From JBFWVD01 sp050246915 (lineage in GTDB: Bacteria; Actinomycetota; Acidimicrobiia; Acidimicrobiales; Ilumatobacteraceae): a stretch of 64,000 nucleotides of DNA. Where the stretch lies: NCBI GenBank assembly GCA_050246915.1, contig JBFWVD010000003.1, positions 84,410 through 148,409 of the forward strand, written 5' to 3'. The position numbers and the translations under genes were made by a program. Positions 25,319 to 34,071 of this stretch are shown here, piece by piece. The notes beneath the pieces were generated by a model that did not search any database, was not told the origin of the DNA, and worked only from the letters and a program-made list of their open reading frames with translations. Position 1 is the first letter of the stretch, and each line of letters begins with the position of its first letter.

Positions 25319-25597
25319 ATGACGCTGGCCGAGTTGCAGGACTTGATGGAGCGCACGTACGGAGCGCAGGACCGCGCCCGCGGCATCCCCGCCACCATCG
25401 CCTGGCTCACCGAGGAGCTCGGTGAACTGGCACAGGCGTCGCGAAAGGGCAGCCGCGACCAACAGCTGCACGAACTCGGCGACGTGTTGGCGTGGCTGGC
25501 GTCGTTGGCCAATCAACTCGGGTTGACACTGGAGGATGCTGCGGCGCGCTACGCCGGCGGGTGTCCGAAGTGCTCAGCCAGCCCGTGCGCCTGCTGA
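25319..25597 (+). CDS. MazG-like nucleotide pyrophosphohydrolase with C-terminal cysteine cluster
   Basis: Single MazG-type all-alpha NTP pyrophosphohydrolase domain of 92 aa. The magnesium-binding acidic motif is EELGELAQA and the second acidic helix is HELGDVLAWLASLAN. The last 13 residues (GCPKCSASPCAC) carry four Cys in a zinc-ribbon-like arrangement. It starts 3 nt after the crotonase stop. House-cleaning of non-canonical dNTPs is the usual role; the substrate here is unknown. Confidence 0.85.
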   Translation: MTLAELQDLMERTYGAQDRARGIPATIAWLTEELGELAQASRKGSRDQQLHELGDVLAWLASLANQLGLTLEDAAARYAGGCPKCSASPCAC

Positions 25598-25604
25598 GGG
25601 CGAC

Positions 25605-26711
25605 TCATCGCTGATGGGCGAGGCGACCGGCGACGAACGTCATCACCACATCGAGATCCTCGTCGAGCACGACGATGTCGGCGTCGGCTCCGGGCACGAT
25701 GCGGCCCTTGTGTCCCATGGAGATCACCGCTGCCGGGTTGGAGCTCGCGGCACGCACCGCGTCGTGGGCCGAGCACCCGGTGAAGGCAACGAGGTTTCGC
25801 ACTGCCTGGTCGAGCAGGACGGTTGCGCCGGCCAGTGTCCCGTCCCCCAGTCGCATCGCGTCAATCGAAATTGACGCAGCGGCAGCCACGGCATCGGACG
25901 TGAGCAGCAGCGCCCGGGGACCTTTGGCGGCCCACGCCATCGCCACCGACACCGGGTGCACGTGGACGCCGTCGGCGATGACCGCGCAGACGATCCGATC
26001 ATCGGCCAGCGCCACGCCGGCGATCCCGGGCTCGCGATGGGTGAACGGCGCCATGGCGTTGAACAGATGGGTGACGTAGCCGACGCCGATGGTCACCGCT
26101 CGTAGCATCTCGGGGGTGTTCGCCGCGCTGTGGCCGCCGGCAACAGTGACACCGCGGCGCATCAACTCGGTGATCACCGGCTCTGCACCCTCGAGCTCCG
26201 GGGCCATCGTCACCAAGGTGACCCCCTCGTCGAAGGTCCAACCCTCGATGACGTCACTCGACGGCGCACGCAGATGATCTGCCCGATGTGCCCCCCGCCG
26301 TGCGGGGTTCAGCATCGGACCTTCCAGATGAAGACCGAGGATGTCGGCGGCGACGTCACCGACTGGGCGACCGCGCAGGGCCGACAGCGCCGCGCGCACG
26401 ACCTCGTCCGGCGACGAGATGATGGTGGGCAGGAACGACGTCACGCCGTGGCGCGGCAACAGCTCGGCCAACTCCCACATGCGCTCGGGTTGCTCGACGA
26501 GATCGATGCCGTAGGCACCATTGATCTGTAGATCCACCAAGCCGGGCGCGACCAACAGGCCAGTAGCGTCAATTTGTGTTGCCGCTTCGACAGCGGCGTC
26601 GCTCCCCGGCGGCTCGACGGCGACGATGACACCGTCGGCGACGAGCACGTCGGCGCGCACCAACCCACTGGCCCCCGGGACGAACCCGCCCCGGATCGCG
26701 AACGTTTTCAG
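25605..26711 (-). CDS. nagA: N-acetylglucosamine-6-phosphate deacetylase
   Basis: Amidohydrolase-fold enzyme that deacetylates GlcNAc-6-P during amino-sugar recycling. Metal and active-site blocks are seen: LHLEGPMLNPARRGAH, AGGHSAAN, THLFNAMAPFTHREPG, DGVHVHP and LLTSDAV. The start is unusual. The family's N-terminal strand (FAIRGGFVPGAS) lies upstream of the first ATG/GTG/TTG codons (TTG 26663, GTG 26660), and the frame contains a CTG at 26711 that overlaps the asd stop as CTGA. I give that as the likely start; if wrong, the protein is 16 residues shorter. Encoded downstream of asd and lysC, possibly in one operon with cell-wall precursor genes. Confidence 0.88.
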   Translation of the reverse strand: MKTFAIRGGFVPGASGLVRADVLVADGVIVAVEPPGSDAAVEAATQIDATGLLVAPGLVDLQINGAYGIDLVEQPERMWELAELLPRHGVTSFLPTIISSPDEVVRAALSALRGRPVGDVAADILGLHLEGPMLNPARRGAHRADHLRAPSSDVIEGWTFDEGVTLVTMAPELEGAEPVITELMRRGVTVAGGHSAANTPEMLRAVTIGVGYVTHLFNAMAPFTHREPGIAGVALADDRIVCAVIADGVHVHPVSVAMAWAAKGPRALLLTSDAVAAAASISIDAMRLGDGTLAGATVLLDQAVRNLVAFTGCSAHDAVRAASSNPAAVISMGHKGRIVPGADADIVVLDEDLDVVMTFVAGRLAHQR

Positions 26712-27745
26712 GAACCCTTCTGGCCTCGCCGCGCCAGCAGGGCCTCGGCGATCTGGATGGCGTTGAGCGCGGCACCCTTGCGCAGGTTGTCGTTGGACAG
26801 GAACAGCGACAACCCGTGCTCGGCCGTCTCATCGGCTCGGATGCGCCCCACGTAGGTGGGGTCCTCACCGGCAGCCATCTGCGGGGTGGGCACATCGGCG
26901 AGCACCACGCCCGGCGCGTCCGAGAGCAGCTCTCGCGCTCGCTCCGGCGTGATCGGCCGGCTGAAGCGCAGGTTCAACGACAACGAATGCCCAGTGAACA
27001 CCGGGACCCGCACGCAGGTACCGCTCACGGCCAGATCGGGGAGCTCGAGGATCTTGCGGCTCTCGTTACGGAGCTTCTGCTCTTCGTCGGTCTCGTACGA
27101 GCCGTCATCGACGAGCTTCCCGGCCAGGGGGATGACGTTGAACGCAATGGGCGCCACGAACTTCACCGGGGCGGGGAAGTCGACGGCGTCGCCGGAGAAG
27201 GCGAGACCTGCCGCGCCATCGACGACCTTGCGCACCTGCTCGTCGAGCTCGGCGGTGCCGGCCACGCCGGCGCCCGAGACGGCCTGATAGGTGGACGCCA
27301 CCATCGCCACGAGCCCCGCGTCACGATCGAGCGGCTTGAGCACCGGCATGGCCGCCATGGTCGTGCAGTTGGGGTTGGCGACGATGCCCTTGGGGATCGA
27401 GTCGAGCGCGTGGGCGTTCACCTCCGGCACCACCAGTGGCACCTCGGCATCCATGCGGAACGCCGACGAGTTGTCGATGACGATCACGCCGCACGCCGCG
27501 AACTTGGGGGCCAACTCGCGGCTGCTCGTGGCTCCGGCCGAGAACAACGCGATGTCGAGACCGGTGGGATCGGCGGTGGCCGCATCCTCCACCACGATCT
27601 CGGTGCCCTTCCACGGCAGCGTCCGCCCGGCCGAACGAGCCGAAGCGAAGAACCGGATCTCCTCGACGGGGAAATCCCGTTCCTCGAGGATCTGTCGCAT
27701 CACGGCACCGACCTGACCGGTGGCACCAACCACTCCTACGCGCAT
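26708..27745 (-). CDS. asd: Aspartate-semialdehyde dehydrogenase
   Basis: NADPH-dependent reduction of aspartyl phosphate to aspartate semialdehyde, the branch point to lysine/diaminopimelate, threonine and methionine. Residues 1-130 are the nucleotide-binding domain (GATGQVGAVM) with catalytic Cys127 in NPNCTTM; the C-terminal domain carries the catalytic His in FTGHSLSLNLRF. The length of 345 aa is typical. The ATG at 27745 fits the family start; TAGCCT 8 nt upstream suggests its own leaderless-type promoter besides read-through from lysC. Confidence 0.95.
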   Translation of the reverse strand: MRVGVVGATGQVGAVMRQILEERDFPVEEIRFFASARSAGRTLPWKGTEIVVEDAATADPTGLDIALFSAGATSSRELAPKFAACGVIVIDNSSAFRMDAEVPLVVPEVNAHALDSIPKGIVANPNCTTMAAMPVLKPLDRDAGLVAMVASTYQAVSGAGVAGTAELDEQVRKVVDGAAGLAFSGDAVDFPAPVKFVAPIAFNVIPLAGKLVDDGSYETDEEQKLRNESRKILELPDLAVSGTCVRVPVFTGHSLSLNLRFSRPITPERARELLSDAPGVVLADVPTPQMAAGEDPTYVGRIRADETAEHGLSLFLSNDNLRKGAALNAIQIAEALLARRGQKGS

Positions 27746-27835
27746 GGCCGTCAAGGCTAACGGGCCGACATCGTCCGGGCCGGGTCGATTCCCGACGGTG
27801 TCCGATGGATCGCCGCCGTCACCAGCGACCTGCCC

Positions 27836-29083
27836 CTACTTCCGTTCGGGCAGAGGGGCCGAGTAGACCTCGCCGTCGAGGCCGAACGCGGTGTGCAAGG
27901 CCTTGACCGCGTCCTGCATCTGATCGGAATTGATCACGATCGAGATGCGGATGGTGGAGGTGGAGATCATCTCGATGTTGATGGCATTGGCTGCCATGAC
28001 CTCGAACACTCGCGCCGCGATGCCCGGGGAGGTCTTCATGCCCGCGCCCACCAAGGAGACCTTGGCGATCTTGTCGTCGTGATCGACGCTCGTCGCCCCG
28101 ACCTCCGACGCGATGCGCGCCACGATGGATTCGGCCACGCCCATGTCGGCCTTGGGCATGGTGAAGGAGATGTCGGTCGTGCCACCGGTGGACGTGTTCT
28201 GCACGATCATGTCGACGTTGATGTTGGCGTCGGCCAGCGCACGGAACAGCTGGGCGGCCACACCGGGACGGTCGGGCACGTTGGTGATGGTGACCTTTGC
28301 CTCGGACACGTCGTGCACGACGCCGGAGATGATCGGGTCTTCCATGGCGGGATCCTCCTGTGTGACCCAGGTGCCGGGCTCCCAGGTGAAACTCGAGCGG
28401 ACGTGCAGCGGCACACCGTGGTTGCGGGCGAACTCGACCGAGCGCAGGGCCAACACCTTGGACCCCACCCCGGCCATCTCGAGCATCTCCTCGAAGTTCA
28501 GGTGCTTGAGCTTCTTGGCGGTGGGCACGACGCGGGGATCGGCGGTGAACACACCGGTGACGTCGGTGTAGATCTCGCAGGCGTCGGCGCCGAAGGCTGC
28601 CGCAAGCGCGACGGCCGTGGTGTCGGAACCTCCACGGCCGAGCGTGGTGATCTCCTTGTCGGTGCTGACGCCCTGGAACCCGGCAACCACGCAGACGTTG
28701 CCGGCACCGAGCGCCTCACGGATGCGATCGCCCTTCACCTCGACGATCTTGGCCTTGCCGTGCGCTGTCGTGGTGATGATGCCGGCCTGTGAACCGGTGA
28801 AGCTCATCGCACCGACACCACGATCGGCCAACGCCATGCACAACAGCGCCATGGACTTGCGCTCACCGACCGTGAGGAGCATGTCGAGCTCGCGGCCTGG
28901 CTGGGTCTTCGACACAGCGTTGGCGAGAGCGATGAGGTTGTCGGTCTCCTTGCCCATCGCTGACACCACGACCAAGAGTTGATGGCCTTGGGAGATCGTG
29001 AACTGGATGTGGTCGGCCACCGCGTTGATGCGGTCGGGATCGGCCACTGAGGTGCCGCCGTACTTCTGAACGATCAGGGCCAC
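27836..29083 (-). CDS. lysC: Aspartate kinase
   Basis: First step of the aspartate family pathway: phosphorylates aspartate. Residues 1-245 are the amino-acid kinase domain (VQKYGGTSVAD, GRGGSDTTAVALA, YTDVTGVFTADPR). Residues 265-410 hold two ACT domains (VTITNVPDRPGVAAQLF and VSLVGAGMKTSPGIAARVF) that bind the feedback inhibitors lysine and threonine. At 415 aa it is a normal alpha-type subunit; an internal start for a separate beta subunit (ACT domains alone), as in corynebacteria, is possible but not proven here. The GTG at 29083 has TACCGT 8 nt upstream. Confidence 0.95.
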   Translation of the reverse strand: MALIVQKYGGTSVADPDRINAVADHIQFTISQGHQLLVVVSAMGKETDNLIALANAVSKTQPGRELDMLLTVGERKSMALLCMALADRGVGAMSFTGSQAGIITTTAHGKAKIVEVKGDRIREALGAGNVCVVAGFQGVSTDKEITTLGRGGSDTTAVALAAAFGADACEIYTDVTGVFTADPRVVPTAKKLKHLNFEEMLEMAGVGSKVLALRSVEFARNHGVPLHVRSSFTWEPGTWVTQEDPAMEDPIISGVVHDVSEAKVTITNVPDRPGVAAQLFRALADANINVDMIVQNTSTGGTTDISFTMPKADMGVAESIVARIASEVGATSVDHDDKIAKVSLVGAGMKTSPGIAARVFEVMAANAINIEMISTSTIRISIVINSDQMQDAVKALHTAFGLDGEVYSAPLPERK

Positions 29084-29145
29084 GAAGATGAACGGTACCG
29101 GCGCGTCACGCACCAGGCCCAACCGATTGCTAACTTGCCCGCTTC

Positions 29146-29994
29146 GTGGGTACCGCCAAACGTGAACGACAGAAGGCCGGACGCCAGGCACGGCTCGAAG
29201 CCCTGCAGGCTCAACAGCGAAAGGCCCAGACGAATCGTCAGGTGAAGCGGTTCGGGGCCCTTGCCCTCTTCGTCGTGGCGGTGCCCGTCATCATCTGGTT
29301 GTTCGTCCGCGGCGGCGATGACAACAACGTCGTCACCGACACGATCGCTCCGGCCGATTCCACCGCCACGACGGCTCCGGTGTCGACCGCGACCGTCCCG
29401 CCGACGGTTGCTCCGGCCACGCTGACTGGCGACACGCCGTGCCCCGCCGCCGATGGGAGCTCGCCGCGCACGGTCACCTTCGCCAAGGAACCACCGACCT
29501 GCATCGACCCTGCGAAGAAGTACACGGCCACGGTCGAGACCAACAAGGGCACCTTCACCATCGCCCTCGACGCGGTCAAGGCTCCCAAGACGGTCAACAA
29601 CTTCGTGACGTTGGCTCGCTATCACTTCTACGACGGCGTGGTGTTCCATCGGATCATCAGCGCGTTCGCCATCCAAGGTGGCGACCCCACGGGCAGCGGA
29701 TCGGGTGGACCCGGCTACGAGTTCGCCGACGAGCTGCCGAGCTCGGCCGACGAGTACAAGATCGGCTCGCTGGCCATGGCCAACTCCGGGCCGAACACCA
29801 ATGGCTCGCAGTTCTTCATCGTCATGGGTGAGGGCAAGCTGACCCCCGACTACTCCTTGTTCGGCACGGTCACCGAGGGCCTCGACACCACGGTGAAGGC
29901 CCTCGAAGCAGTGGCCAACCCCGACCCCTCCGCCAACGGGGTGCCGACCATGGAGCCGGTGTACATGACCAAGGTGACTGTTACAGAGAGCTGA
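29146..29994 (+). CDS. Membrane-anchored cyclophilin-type peptidyl-prolyl isomerase
   Basis: Residues 1-35 are a basic cytoplasmic stretch, 36-54 a membrane segment (ALALFVVAVPVIIWLFV) and 60-95 a Thr/Val/Ala linker; the cyclophilin domain occupies about 120-280 outside the membrane. Signature residues include FHRIISAFAIQGGD (catalytic Arg), NTNGSQFFI and YSLFGTVTEGLD. It should catalyse cis-trans proline isomerisation during folding of exported proteins. TAACTT lies 9 nt before the GTG start. It is divergent from lysC with 62 bp between starts. Confidence 0.92.
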   Translation: MGTAKRERQKAGRQARLEALQAQQRKAQTNRQVKRFGALALFVVAVPVIIWLFVRGGDDNNVVTDTIAPADSTATTAPVSTATVPPTVAPATLTGDTPCPAADGSSPRTVTFAKEPPTCIDPAKKYTATVETNKGTFTIALDAVKAPKTVNNFVTLARYHFYDGVVFHRIISAFAIQGGDPTGSGSGGPGYEFADELPSSADEYKIGSLAMANSGPNTNGSQFFIVMGEGKLTPDYSLFGTVTEGLDTTVKALEAVANPDPSANGVPTMEPVYMTKVTVTES

Positions 29995-30035
29995 CAAGCG
30001 GAACCGGGTGTGCGGTCGCTGACGTCACAGCGGCC

Positions 30036-31436
30036 ATGACAGCGCACCGGACCATCACCTCCGCCCTCGCACCAGCGCTCATCACTGCGCTCATCACCGG
30101 CCTTCTCGCCGGCTGCGCCGACGATCACACCGCGTCTGGTCCTCCCGACACGACCACGGCGATCGGGACGACTGCCGCCTCCGGTGGGTCCGGCTGGATC
30201 GGTGGTGAACCCGACTTCGAGGCATCGATCTCGAGTGGGGCGGCATCGAAGGGAGCGGGTGGGTCCGACGAGCGACTGGCAACGGCGGCGGCTCCCGCCA
30301 CAACCGCCGCAGGCGCAGCCACCACCGTTGCGGCGGTGACCGCCGACGCCGCGGCTCCGGAGCGACAATCGACCGGCGCACCCAAGGCCGGCAACGTCGA
30401 CGACAACGCCGACTTCGATGGCTTCCTCGCCTATCTCGATCGCATCGCCCAACTCGGCGTCGAGACGCGAGCGATCGACGTCAGTGGTCGCATCGTCGTG
30501 ACGGTCGCCGATCAGAGCGCAAGAGCGGCCAGTCATGTCCCGGTGGAGATCAGAGACGGCGGCGGGGAGACCGTGTCGACGATGTGGACCACCGCAGATG
30601 GAACGGTGCGATTCCATCCCGGGGACCGCACAGGCCCGTTCACCTTCACGACCTCGAACGCCAGCGTGACCGCGGCGGCGGGTGCATCGGCGACGCTCCT
30701 CGTCGACCGGGTCGAACCGGCTCCGGCGAAGATCCCACTCGACATCTTGTTCCTGCTCGACGCCACCGGCTCGATGGGAGACGAGATCGATCGACTCACC
30801 GCCACCCTCGACGATGTCGTGGCCCGGGTCGCTTCCCTCGGCAACTCGCCCGATCTGCGCCTGGCCATGACCGTGTACCGCGACATCGGCGACACCTTCG
30901 TGACCCGGACGTTCCAGTTCACCGATGACGTGACCGCGTTCCGCGCCGCCCTCGCCGACGTGCGCGCCGCTGGTGGCGGTGACACCCCGGAGGCGCTCGA
31001 CGAAGCACTCGACGAGGCGTTGTCGGCGCCGACGTGGCGGCCGCTGGGAGAAGCGACCCAACTGATCTTCCTCGTGGCCGATGCAGCTCCGCATGTCGAT
31101 CGTCAGGTCAGCCGGCCCTATGACGAGTCGCTACGCGACGCCGCGGCGCGCGGCATCAAGGTGTTCCCGATCGCGTCGTCGAACTCCGACGATCAGGCCG
31201 AAGCGGTGTTCCGGCAGATCGCTCAGTTCACCGGAGCCCGCTTCGTGTTCCTGTCCTACGGAGCGCAGGGCGCGGCCCTCGGCACGAGCACCGATATCGC
31301 AACGACCGACTACGAGGAGCTCCCGCTCAACGATCTCATCGTGCGCTTGACCGCAGAGGAGTTGGGTGACCGACTGGGACAGCGCATCGACGTGATCGAT
31401 TCGACCACGACGACCACACGTGCCAACGGCCAGTGA
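30036..31436 (+). CDS. VWA-domain lipoprotein
   Basis: Lipobox LLAGC at residues 24-28 after a short hydrophobic signal. Then comes an unstructured Ala/Thr/Gly/Ser region to about residue 120, an Ig-like or beta region at 130-230 (ETVSTMWTTADGTVRF) and a von Willebrand A domain at 235-400. The MIDAS motif is DATGSMGDE (from Asp242), with Thr in the DTPEALDEAL region. Such proteins bind partner proteins through a metal. The last codons lie in a 21-bp tandem duplication (31420-31461), so the C terminus may be recent. Function unknown. Confidence 0.85.
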   Translation: MTAHRTITSALAPALITALITGLLAGCADDHTASGPPDTTTAIGTTAASGGSGWIGGEPDFEASISSGAASKGAGGSDERLATAAAPATTAAGAATTVAAVTADAAAPERQSTGAPKAGNVDDNADFDGFLAYLDRIAQLGVETRAIDVSGRIVVTVADQSARAASHVPVEIRDGGGETVSTMWTTADGTVRFHPGDRTGPFTFTTSNASVTAAAGASATLLVDRVEPAPAKIPLDILFLLDATGSMGDEIDRLTATLDDVVARVASLGNSPDLRLAMTVYRDIGDTFVTRTFQFTDDVTAFRAALADVRAAGGGDTPEALDEALDEALSAPTWRPLGEATQLIFLVADAAPHVDRQVSRPYDESLRDAAARGIKVFPIASSNSDDQAEAVFRQIAQFTGARFVFLSYGAQGAALGTSTDIATTDYEELPLNDLIVRLTAEELGDRLGQRIDVIDSTTTTTRANGQ

Positions 31437-31503
31437 TCAGGTGCCAACGGCCAGTGATCAGGCCCCAGTGATCAGGCCCCAGTGATCAAGCCCCAGAGAT
31501 CAG
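31420..31503. repeat. Nested tandem repeats: 2 x 21 bp and 3 x 14 bp
   Basis: Two identical 21-bp units (31420-31440, 31441-31461) end in CCAGTGATCAG. They are followed by three 14-bp units GCCCCAGTGATCAG (31462-31475, 31476-31489, 31490-31503; the last two with one change each). The array spans the VWA gene's stop codon, the intergenic gap and the stop codon of the convergent cheA gene. Confidence 0.9.
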
Positions 31504-33497
31504 GCCATAGCCAGGGTCTCGGCCCGGAAGTAGCTCTCGTCCACCGCCGAGGTGATGGCCGCGATGTCGACGACCTCGGTGACCTCGTCGTTGATGACCG
31601 TGGTACCGAGCATGCCGTAGCGGCCGCCGCCACCTTGGACGGACACGGACCCGGCCGGGACCCGGACCGAGTCGAGGATCTGGTCCACCACGATGCCGAT
31701 CGAGTGGCCGTTCTCCTCGCCTGTCACGACCATCTTGATGCGGCGGACCGAGTCGAGCTCGGCGTAGGCGCCGAGGAACTGGTGCAGCCGAACGACGGGC
31801 AACAGGTGCTTGCCGTACTTCACGACTTCCTGCTGGCCGGCGAGCTCGAGGGACTCGGGCTTGACGTGCTCGAGACGGGCGACGCTGGCCATGGGGACGG
31901 CGACCTTGGTCTCGCCGACCATGCACAGCAGCAGGGACTCGAACTCGACCGTGACCTTGTCGTTCTGGACCTCGATGGTCCGGTTGGCCGCGGTGAGCTT
32001 GGCCCAGCGGGCGATCGACATGATGTCGAGGATCAGCGCCACTGATCCATCGCCCATCACCGTGCAACCGGCGAAGAAGTCGACACCCTTGAGGTGCGGT
32101 CCGAGGGGCTTGACCACGATCTCCTCGGCGTCGTTGACCCGGTCGACCATGATGCCGAACTGGATGCCATCGACCTGGAGCACCGCCAACGAACGCGCCT
32201 TGGCGCTGCGGCCTTCGGCCACCTGACGTTCCACACTGAGCAACGTGCACAGATCGAGGACCGGGAGCAACTGCCCGCGGAGGCGATAGAACGACGCACC
32301 GTCGATCCACTCGAGGGCCGTGGCTTCGTCCTTGAGCCGGACCAACTCCAACAGGTTGGGCTGCGGCACCGCGAAGCGCGAACCACCGGCCTGCACGATG
32401 AGCGCCGGGACAATGGCCAGCGTCAGCGGGATCCGGATGATGAGCGTGGTGCCCACGCCGACGGTCGACTGCACATCGAGTGTGCCGCCGATCTTCTCGA
32501 TGTTGGTCTTCACCACGTCCATGCCCACGCCTCGGCCCGACACGTTGGTGACGGCCTCGGCGGTGGAGAAGCCGGGGGCGTAGATGAGGTGCACGGCCTC
32601 GGTGTCGGACATCGACTCGGCCTGCTCGGCGGTGATGACGCCCTTCTCGACAGCCTTGGCCTTGACCTTGGTGGGGTTGATGCCGCCACCGTCGTCGATG
32701 ATCTCGATGACGACCTTGCCGCCCTCGTGGAAGGCCCGCAGCTTGAGCACCCCGGTGGCGTTCTTGCCGGCGTTCTCACGCACGATCGGGTTCTCGATGC
32801 CGTGGTCGACCGAGTTGCGCACGATGTGGGTGAGCGGGTCTTTGATGGCCTCGATGATGGTCTTGTCGAGCTCGGTGTCCTGGCCTTCCATCTCGACCCG
32901 GACCTGCTTGCCGCACTGGATCGACAGATCACGCACGACTCGGGGGAGCTTGCCCCACACCACGTTGATGGCCTGCATGCGGGTCTTCATGACCCGCTCC
33001 TGCAGCTCGGAGGTGATGAGGCTGACGCGCTGTGAGGCAGCCGCGGTGGGATTGCCCTTGGAAGCGCGTGAGCCAGTGAGCTGGACCAGCTGGTTGCGGG
33101 CCAGGACCAACTCGCCCACGAGGTCGATGAGACCGTCGAGGAGCGAGACGTCGACCCGGACGCTCGACTCGGCGATGGATCGCCCGCCTTCGGTGCGGAC
33201 CCCGCCGGTTTCGGCGTGCTCGGTCGCATCGGCGACGGGCTCAGCCGCGGGAGCAGCGGTCGGCGCGGCGGCAGCGAGCAGCGCAGGATGGGTGGCCTTG
33301 GCCTTGGTGCTGATCTCGCCCAGGACCTCGAGCACCTGGTTCGGGGACAGCACACCGCGTTCGATGAGGATCTCACCGAGCCGGCGAGCGTCGCCGTTGA
33401 GCTGGGAGCGCAGCGCGGAGATGACCGCCTCGCGGGTGCACAGACCCTGCTCGACCAGGAGATAGCCCAGGCGGCCCTTTTCGAGTTCGAAGTTCAC
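31500..33497 (-). CDS. CheA-like histidine kinase lacking HPt domain, with extra CheW domain
   Basis: Protein of 665 aa. Residues 1-65 hold two short repeats (GYLLVEQGLCTREAV, GEILIERGVLSPNQV) like those of MshEN/PilB-type N-terminal domains. Residues about 115-180 are the CheA dimerisation helices, 180-360 the ATPase (N box HIVRNSVDHGIE, G1 DDGGGIN, F box PGFSTAEAVT, G2 GRGVGMDV), 365-500 a CheW-like P5 domain and 515-655 a second CheW-like domain. The phosphorylatable HPt domain is absent and is encoded separately just upstream. The GTG at 33497 follows GGAGG and GAGGAGG, so this is a real translation start. No other chemotaxis genes are in the window. Confidence 0.9.
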   Translation of the reverse strand: MNFELEKGRLGYLLVEQGLCTREAVISALRSQLNGDARRLGEILIERGVLSPNQVLEVLGEISTKAKATHPALLAAAAPTAAPAAEPVADATEHAETGGVRTEGGRSIAESSVRVDVSLLDGLIDLVGELVLARNQLVQLTGSRASKGNPTAAASQRVSLITSELQERVMKTRMQAINVVWGKLPRVVRDLSIQCGKQVRVEMEGQDTELDKTIIEAIKDPLTHIVRNSVDHGIENPIVRENAGKNATGVLKLRAFHEGGKVVIEIIDDGGGINPTKVKAKAVEKGVITAEQAESMSDTEAVHLIYAPGFSTAEAVTNVSGRGVGMDVVKTNIEKIGGTLDVQSTVGVGTTLIIRIPLTLAIVPALIVQAGGSRFAVPQPNLLELVRLKDEATALEWIDGASFYRLRGQLLPVLDLCTLLSVERQVAEGRSAKARSLAVLQVDGIQFGIMVDRVNDAEEIVVKPLGPHLKGVDFFAGCTVMGDGSVALILDIMSIARWAKLTAANRTIEVQNDKVTVEFESLLLCMVGETKVAVPMASVARLEHVKPESLELAGQQEVVKYGKHLLPVVRLHQFLGAYAELDSVRRIKMVVTGEENGHSIGIVVDQILDSVRVPAGSVSVQGGGGRYGMLGTTVINDEVTEVVDIAAITSAVDESYFRAETLAMA

Positions 33498-33554
33498 GAC
33501 CTCCTCGGCCTCCGGCGACAGGACCGGATCGGCGGGGGCGTCGATGGCGTGCTC

Positions 33555-33935
33555 CTACTGCACGGCCGTGAGCTGCTTGATGAGCTCGCTGTAGTCGGCG
33601 TTGCCCTCAGCACCCACCGACTCGATCGCCCCGAGCATCTCGCGAACGGCGTCGACCAGTTGCAACAAACGCGAGGTGATGCTCTCGGTGACGGTGAGCT
33701 GACCATCGCGGAGCTTGCCGAGCAGGTTCTCACCGACGTGCGTCACCGACTGGAGCTTGTCGAAGCCCAGGAAGCCCGAGGTTCCCTTGATCGTGTGCAC
33801 GGTTCGGAAGATGGACGCCAGGATCTCGCGAGATTCGGGATCCTGCTCGAGGTCCAGGAAGTCCTGGTCCAGTCGATCAAGGTTCTCGAAGCTCTCGACG
33901 AGGAATTCGTTGAGCAGATCAGGGTCGTCGATCAC
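33555..33935 (-). CDS. HPt domain protein (detached CheA P1 module)
   Basis: Histidine phosphotransfer domain of 126 aa with the phosphorylation site in RTVHTIKGTSGFLGF (His47). Helices and length match the N-terminal P1 domain of CheA. It is encoded 57 bp upstream of the CheA-like kinase that lacks P1, on the same strand, so the two gene products should act together in trans, with the kinase phosphorylating this His. It resembles a split CheA rather than a stand-alone Hpt because its neighbour lacks precisely this domain. Confidence 0.9.
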   Translation of the reverse strand: MIDDPDLLNEFLVESFENLDRLDQDFLDLEQDPESREILASIFRTVHTIKGTSGFLGFDKLQSVTHVGENLLGKLRDGQLTVTESITSRLLQLVDAVREMLGAIESVGAEGNADYSELIKQLTAVQ

Positions 33936-34071
33936 GTGCTGCCTCCTGGGGGCGCGGTCATCACGGGGCTTCTATCGGCCGCGCCCTCCCGGTCCTGAGC
34001 CGAGCAGAGGCAGTCCTGACCCGAGCGGACCGAGTCTCAACGGCCTTGCCGGCAGATTGACCCAGGATTGA

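Noticed and set aside
31500..33935. CheA split caused by a sequencing frameshift
   Set aside because: The second gene has its own Shine-Dalgarno, a new N-terminal domain and a 57-bp gap with the first gene ending in a normal stop, so the split looks real.
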